From positions 496,001 through 560,000 of the forward strand of contig RCTD01000019.1 of assembly GCA_014898415.1 (NCBI GenBank): 64,000 nt of DNA, given 5' to 3'. This document shows positions 59,737 to 64,000 of this stretch, piece after piece. Each line of letters begins with the position of its first letter. The stretch's first letter is position 1. The notes below the pieces were generated by a model. The model saw only the letters and a list, made by a program, of their open reading frames with translations. It was not told the DNA's origin and searched no databases. Source of the stretch: Stromatinia cepivora. Taxonomy: Eukaryota > Ascomycota > Leotiomycetes > Helotiales > Sclerotiniaceae. The translations under genes were made by a program, and so were the position numbers.

Positions 59737-62180
59737 ATGGATCTAAAGCAGAAGAAGCGATCTCATTCACAGACCAATGGCTCTCAAAAAGCCCCAAAAC
59801 GTCAAAAGATTCAAAAGACATCCAAGAAGCAAAAGAAAACTGCGCCTAAGAAACCAGTTGCCGTGGATTCTTTACCATGGAACGAAGTAACAATGCCAGA
59901 TATGTTCGAAGATGCTGAGGGTTTCTATGGATTAGAGGAAGTAGACGATGTTGAGGTTGTAAGGGATGGCGACGTTGTCACATTTGTATGTATTCTATGG
60001 GAGAAAGTATACGAAGGAAGCTCATTTTTCTTAGGTATCTTCCAAGATCCAGACGAAAGACGATGATGATGAAGAATTTGAAGGCTTTGGGGAGGAAGAT
60101 GAAGAGGATGGAAACGCCACGACGGAAAATACTAGCGAAGTGAAGCCAATTTTGAAACCTACGGAAGAAAGCACGAAAAACGATGAACCACAAGGAAATA
60201 AACAAAATATAGAAAAAAAAGCAAAGTCCGAAAAGAAAGACAAGAAAGAAAAGTCAAATACGAATGACGAGGAAGAAAAATTGCCAAATAAGAAGGAGAA
60301 GAAGCAAAAACAAGAGAAGTCACAAAAACAGCCAGTCGACAAAGATGTTACCCTCAAACAAGATCCCCTTAAGAACGTGTTCGAGGCACTTGAAGAAGAT
60401 GCCGCAGGAGAAGTTGATGTTTCAGGTTGGGTAGAGCTAGATCTTTCATCGAATACTTTAATGGCATTATCAAAAATGGGCTTCTCAAAGCCAACTCCAA
60501 TTCAATCAGAGGCTATTCCAGAAGTACTCGCGGGACACGATGTTGTTGGAAAGGCATCTACAGGTTCTGGAAAAACATTGGCATTTGGAATACCGATAGT
60601 GGAAAAGTGGCTTGAGGTATATGGAGAACTCGATGAAGATGAACTCAAGAAGAGCACAAGACCTCCAACCGCTTTAATTCTTTCGCCTACGAGAGAATTG
60701 GCCCATCAATTGACTGAACATATCACAGCTTTATGTAAGGGTATGCCTACAAGTCCATATGTAGCTGCTGTTACTGGAGGACTTTCTGTCCAAAAACAAC
60801 AACGTCAATTATCCAAGGCAGACATCATAATTGGTACACCCGGTCGACTCTGGGAAGTTATCAGCTCCAGCAATGAATTGTCAGCTGGTTTGAAACAGGT
60901 TAGGTTTTTGGTCATCGACGAAGCAGATAGACTTCTGACCGATGGGCACTTCAAAGAAGCAGAGGAGATTCTAAATGCATTGGATCGTACACACGGGGAT
61001 GAAGATGATGACGAGGAAGACACATTACCACCCAGACAGACTTTGGTTTTCTCGGCCACTTTCCACAAAGGATTACAACAGAAGCTTGCAGGCAAGGGCA
61101 AGCAATCTTTCAAGGATGAGAGTCAATCTATGGAGTACCTCTTGAAGAAGCTCAATTTCAGAGAAGAAAAACCTAAATTTGTTGATGTCAACCCAATCTC
61201 GCAAATGGCAGCAAATTTGAAAGAGGGTATGGTAGAATGCGGTGGAGAAGAAAAGGTAATGGTCCTGGAACTACAATTGAAGTATATTTTTGGCTAACAC
61301 TCTATAGGATCTTTACCTATATTCTCTCCTCCTACACCATCCAAATCAACGAACACTTATCTTCACAAACTCCATCCATTCCGTCCGTCGCCTAACCCCT
61401 ATGCTCCAAACCCTCAATATCCCAGCCCACTCTCTCCACTCCCAAATGATCCAAAAAGCACGCATGCGCTCCATTGAAAAATTCTCTCGAACAAACAACA
61501 AGGGTTCAGTCCTCGTTGCTACCGACGTCGCTGCTCGCGGTCTCGACATCGGAGGCGTCCAATTAGTAATCCATTACCATCTTCCCCGTACCGCAGACAT
61601 GTATGTGCACCGCTCTGGTCGTACAGCTCGTGCAGCAGCATCCGGATCCAGTATCCTCCTCTGTGGTCCCGAAGAAGTAGTTGGAACTCGTCGCTTGGTA
61701 GCTAAAGTCCACGCGCAAAATGCTCTTCATGGAGAAGGCAAAAAATCCAAATTCTACATCCGCTCTCTCGATATCGACCGCAGAGTAGTTTCTCGTTTAA
61801 AACCTCGTGTTACCCTCGCGAAAAAAATAGCAGATAGCGCTCTCGCAAAAGAGAAAAAAGGACACGATGACGATTGGGTTAAAAACGCAGCGGAAGAATT
61901 AGGCGTCGAATATGATAGTGAGGAATTTGAAGCATTGGGTGGAGGTAGAAAAGGAAGAGGAACAGGAAGAAGAATGAAGGAGAAAGAAGCGAGGGGTATG
62001 AGTAAAGGGGAAGTTGGGGCATTAAGAGCGGAATTGAGGGCTTTGTTGGCTCAGAGGGTTAATGTGGGGGTTAGTGAGAGGTATTTGACTAGTGGGACGG
62101 TTAATGTTAATGATTTGTTGAAGGGGGCAAAGGGTGAATGGTTGGGTGAAGTGGAGGGGATTGGTATGGAGGATGAGTGA
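59737..62180 (+). CDS. MAK5: ATP-dependent DEAD-box RNA helicase Mak5
   Basis: A nucleolar helicase needed for 60S ribosomal subunit assembly. Exons 59737-59985, 60035-61255 and 61308-62180 encode 780 residues. The introns are 49 nt (GTATGT...TTAG) and 52 nt (GTAATG...GCTAAC...TATAG). The N-terminus is Lys-rich, then has the Mak5-specific SLPWNEVTMPDMFEDAEGF. Acidic and lysine-rich linkers follow. Helicase motifs in order: Q motif GFSKPTPIQ, Walker A ASTGSGKT (about 257-264), PTRELAHQ, TPGR, VIDEADR (about 377-383, with DEAD intact), SAT (about 423-425), then in exon 3 TLIFTNS, ATDVAARGLDIGG and HRSGRTAR (about 591-598). The C-terminal tail is basic. A single-base change of frame is not needed anywhere, so the gene looks intact. 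Confidence 0.96.
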
Positions 62181-63724
62181 TGTGTTGTGTTGTGTTATGT
62201 TGTTTGGCTTAGGGTGTATTGCATACCTAGTTAATGAGGTGATAAGCATGAATAAATAGAATGTAATTCATACCTTCCACCAACTTTCTTAATCCATTAT
62301 ATGCCCATCTCATCCACACAAAAAACGAACTTTCATATCATATACAAATAGTAAAATAAAATCTAAATCCTAAGAAAACTCAACTAATATAATCATCCCA
62401 TTCATCCCTCTCCTCCTTGTCTCTCCACTCTCCCCATCCTCAAAACAACCATATCCAGACATTAAAACTAATCCAATAACCCAGTAATCCCCCCCTCTCC
62501 TGTCCTCCCTCCCTCCCCCAAACCATAAACGAAAGAAAAAAAAATTCCACATAACAAAGTCCCCCCCTCGGGCCCCAAAGAAACATTTCATCCTATCTAT
62601 TCAAATCTTCCATCTCATCCTTGACATCCTTAACATCCTTAACATCTAATTACACAAGACTCTCATCTATCTATGTACTATCCATCTATTTATAATTCAC
62701 TAATAACCAATAAATTAACCAACTGTTTACCCACCTAGTAAGTATAAAATAAAGTAAAGTAGAATAAGCAACCAACACTGAAAGCCTAGGGGTATAAGTT
62801 TTAGTAATTCAATAGGGAGGGTGATACTATATTAATCATATTATCTAGAATATCTAGGAATACACATTTTTAAATTTATTCACTTATTCACTCACCACAT
62901 ATTTCCGAAGATATAATATATTACTACAAGACAACTAGGTAACCGCTCACTCAATGCACACACTGCACATACTGCTGCTTCCTTACGAACTATCCATCCA
63001 CTATACCCCGTCCCCACCCCCCTCCCTTCATATCAAACCATCTCAATTCCCCATGAACCTCAGACAATTCAATAAACTACTGTACGTCATCATAGAAGAA
63101 TCCCATCATGGCCAAACCACGATACCGCTAACCCATATATCTACAGCACCTCCATTCTCCTCCCCCAACTTACAATTTCCTCGTATCTGAACCCTAGCCA
63201 TCCACCACTGCACTACGACCCCATTCAGCAAAGCAGAAAAACAAATCAAATCAAAGTAATCCACCTCCCCCTTCCACCCACTCCATTGTCAACTTCCAAT
63301 CCCTATCCTCATACAACCCCTTCCCCAAACCAACCAACCAACCCAAGCAAAAAACCAATAACAGTTCAATCTGAATCTGAATCTCAATCTTAAACCCAAA
63401 CCCAAACACCTACCGATATGCAGGGTATGATAATGCAGCATTTCCCATGTCCTGAATCATTAAAAAAACAATTGAAGAAAAGAAAGGGTCATTTCCTATA
63501 CTCCGAATGAATGCAAACAAGTAAAAGCTCGAATTAAAAAAATCCAGGTCCTTTCTTTTCCTCCTAACCTTCCATTGTTTTTCCAGCCAGACAGAATGGA
63601 AGAGTGGAAAGAAACTTCAACCTGGTATACAACAATGAATATAGTGGTTATTGTGATCACAACAAAGTTTTCCCATCCCCGACCAAATAATTATATTAGC
63701 ACAATAAGGAAGAGCAGAGCGAAA
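62181..63724. other. Intergenic between two converging genes
   Basis: About 1.5 kb, pyrimidine-rich on the plus strand, with no ORF of note. It should contain the 3' ends of MAK5 and of the small gene to the right. Short ORFs here are low-complexity shadows. Confidence 0.6.
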
Positions 63725-63976
63725 CTAATAACTCAAATTTGCCTCATCCTCATCATACTCATCCTCCAAATTAATCTTTCGTTGCTCATCAAGGAAATCC
63801 CTCGTCTTAATTCCCATCTTTGCTCTAACATCTTTTTGAATTGCCAAGAAATATTTCTTCAAGCTTTTCAATCCCCTGAGGAATCCCAAATCCGGTTGAT
63901 CAGGATGACGAGGTGGGCAATGCCTTCCTGGCGCCATACAATCTTCTTTGATTGCACAATTTGCAAAATCTGCCAT
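63725..63976 (-). CDS. Small conserved-looking protein, 83 residues
   Basis: ATG at 63976, stop at 63725, single exon. The N-terminus has three cysteines (NCAIKEDCMAPGRHCPPRHP), followed by a helical, basic middle (LKSLKKYFLAIQKDVRAKMG) and an acidic C-terminus (LEDEYDEDEANLSY). There is no signal peptide or membrane segment. Balanced composition and ordered charge blocks suggest a real gene. I do not recognise a family. An upstream exon beyond the window cannot be excluded. Confidence 0.6.
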   Translation of the reverse strand: MADFANCAIKEDCMAPGRHCPPRHPDQPDLGFLRGLKSLKKYFLAIQKDVRAKMGIKTRDFLDEQRKINLEDEYDEDEANLSY

Positions 63977-64000
63977 TTTGAGATCGATTTCCCTTCTTCT

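Noticed and set aside
60031..60357. Minus-strand Ser/Phe-rich ORF
   Set aside because: It is the complement of the lysine/glutamate-rich linker of MAK5.

Overview
The window looks like a chromosome segment of a filamentous ascomycete (Pezizomycotina; Leotiomycetes is a guess). Short GT-AG introns (about 48-80 nt), introns in both tRNA genes, a secreted GH54 arabinofuranosidase, dikaritin-type peptide genes and LTR elements decayed by C-to-T/G-to-A change all fit such a fungus. Composition alternates between very AT-rich blocks (about 1-26.0, 41.3-42.1, 44.2-52.1 and 54.2-54.8 kb) and ordinary gene-bearing DNA. Most stops in the AT-rich blocks and in the broken genes replace Gln or Arg codons, as expected for repeat-induced point mutation (RIP).

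Region 1-26.0 kb is a nest of retrotransposons whose insertion order can be read from target-site duplications (TSDs). A Copia element on the minus strand (166-bp LTRs, outer TSD AATAT at 916-920 and 25992-25996) holds a Gypsy element here called G (5674-23298, 320-bp LTRs, TSD CTTGA). The 3' LTR of G is split by a second Gypsy element, H (11805-23023, 292-bp LTRs, TSD ATAG). A solo H LTR and a solo LTR of a third family, K, are also present. H carries a long extra reading frame after integrase; G carries antisense reading frames before its 3' LTR.

Region 26-44 kb is the accessory gene island. An intact GH54 arabinofuranosidase (abfB) is followed by what looks like the remains of a dikaritin-type (ustiloxin/phomopsin-like) RiPP cluster. 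It comprises a repeat exon with three Tyr-Ile-Ile/Val-Pro-Ile cores separated by dibasic sites (32066-32236), preceded by a broken membrane-protein exon; a broken Zn2Cys6/Fungal_trans_2 regulator (33261-34845); a divergently transcribed 11-exon ABCC transporter with one net missing base (35545-40410); and the last exon of a UstYa-family (DUF3328) oxidase (40951-41193). The core repeats have no stops while most neighbours are damaged. A broken gene of unknown family lies at 42407-43949.

Region 44.2-52 kb is one complete Gypsy element (K, 44701-51746, TSD ATCTA) inserted into an older solo LTR of its own family, which has TSD AATAT. Region 52-57 kb holds degenerate coding pieces, one of them interrupted by a 553-bp hAT-type MITE with a perfect 8-bp TSD.

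Region 57-64 kb is conserved housekeeping DNA: tRNA-Asn(GTT) and tRNA-Leu(AAG), both with introns; the tRNA 2'-O-methyltransferase TRM7 and the ribosome-biogenesis DEAD-box helicase MAK5, facing away from each other across a 254-bp gap; and a small conserved-looking protein at the right edge. Both TRM7 and MAK5 act in translation-apparatus biogenesis and may share a bidirectional promoter.
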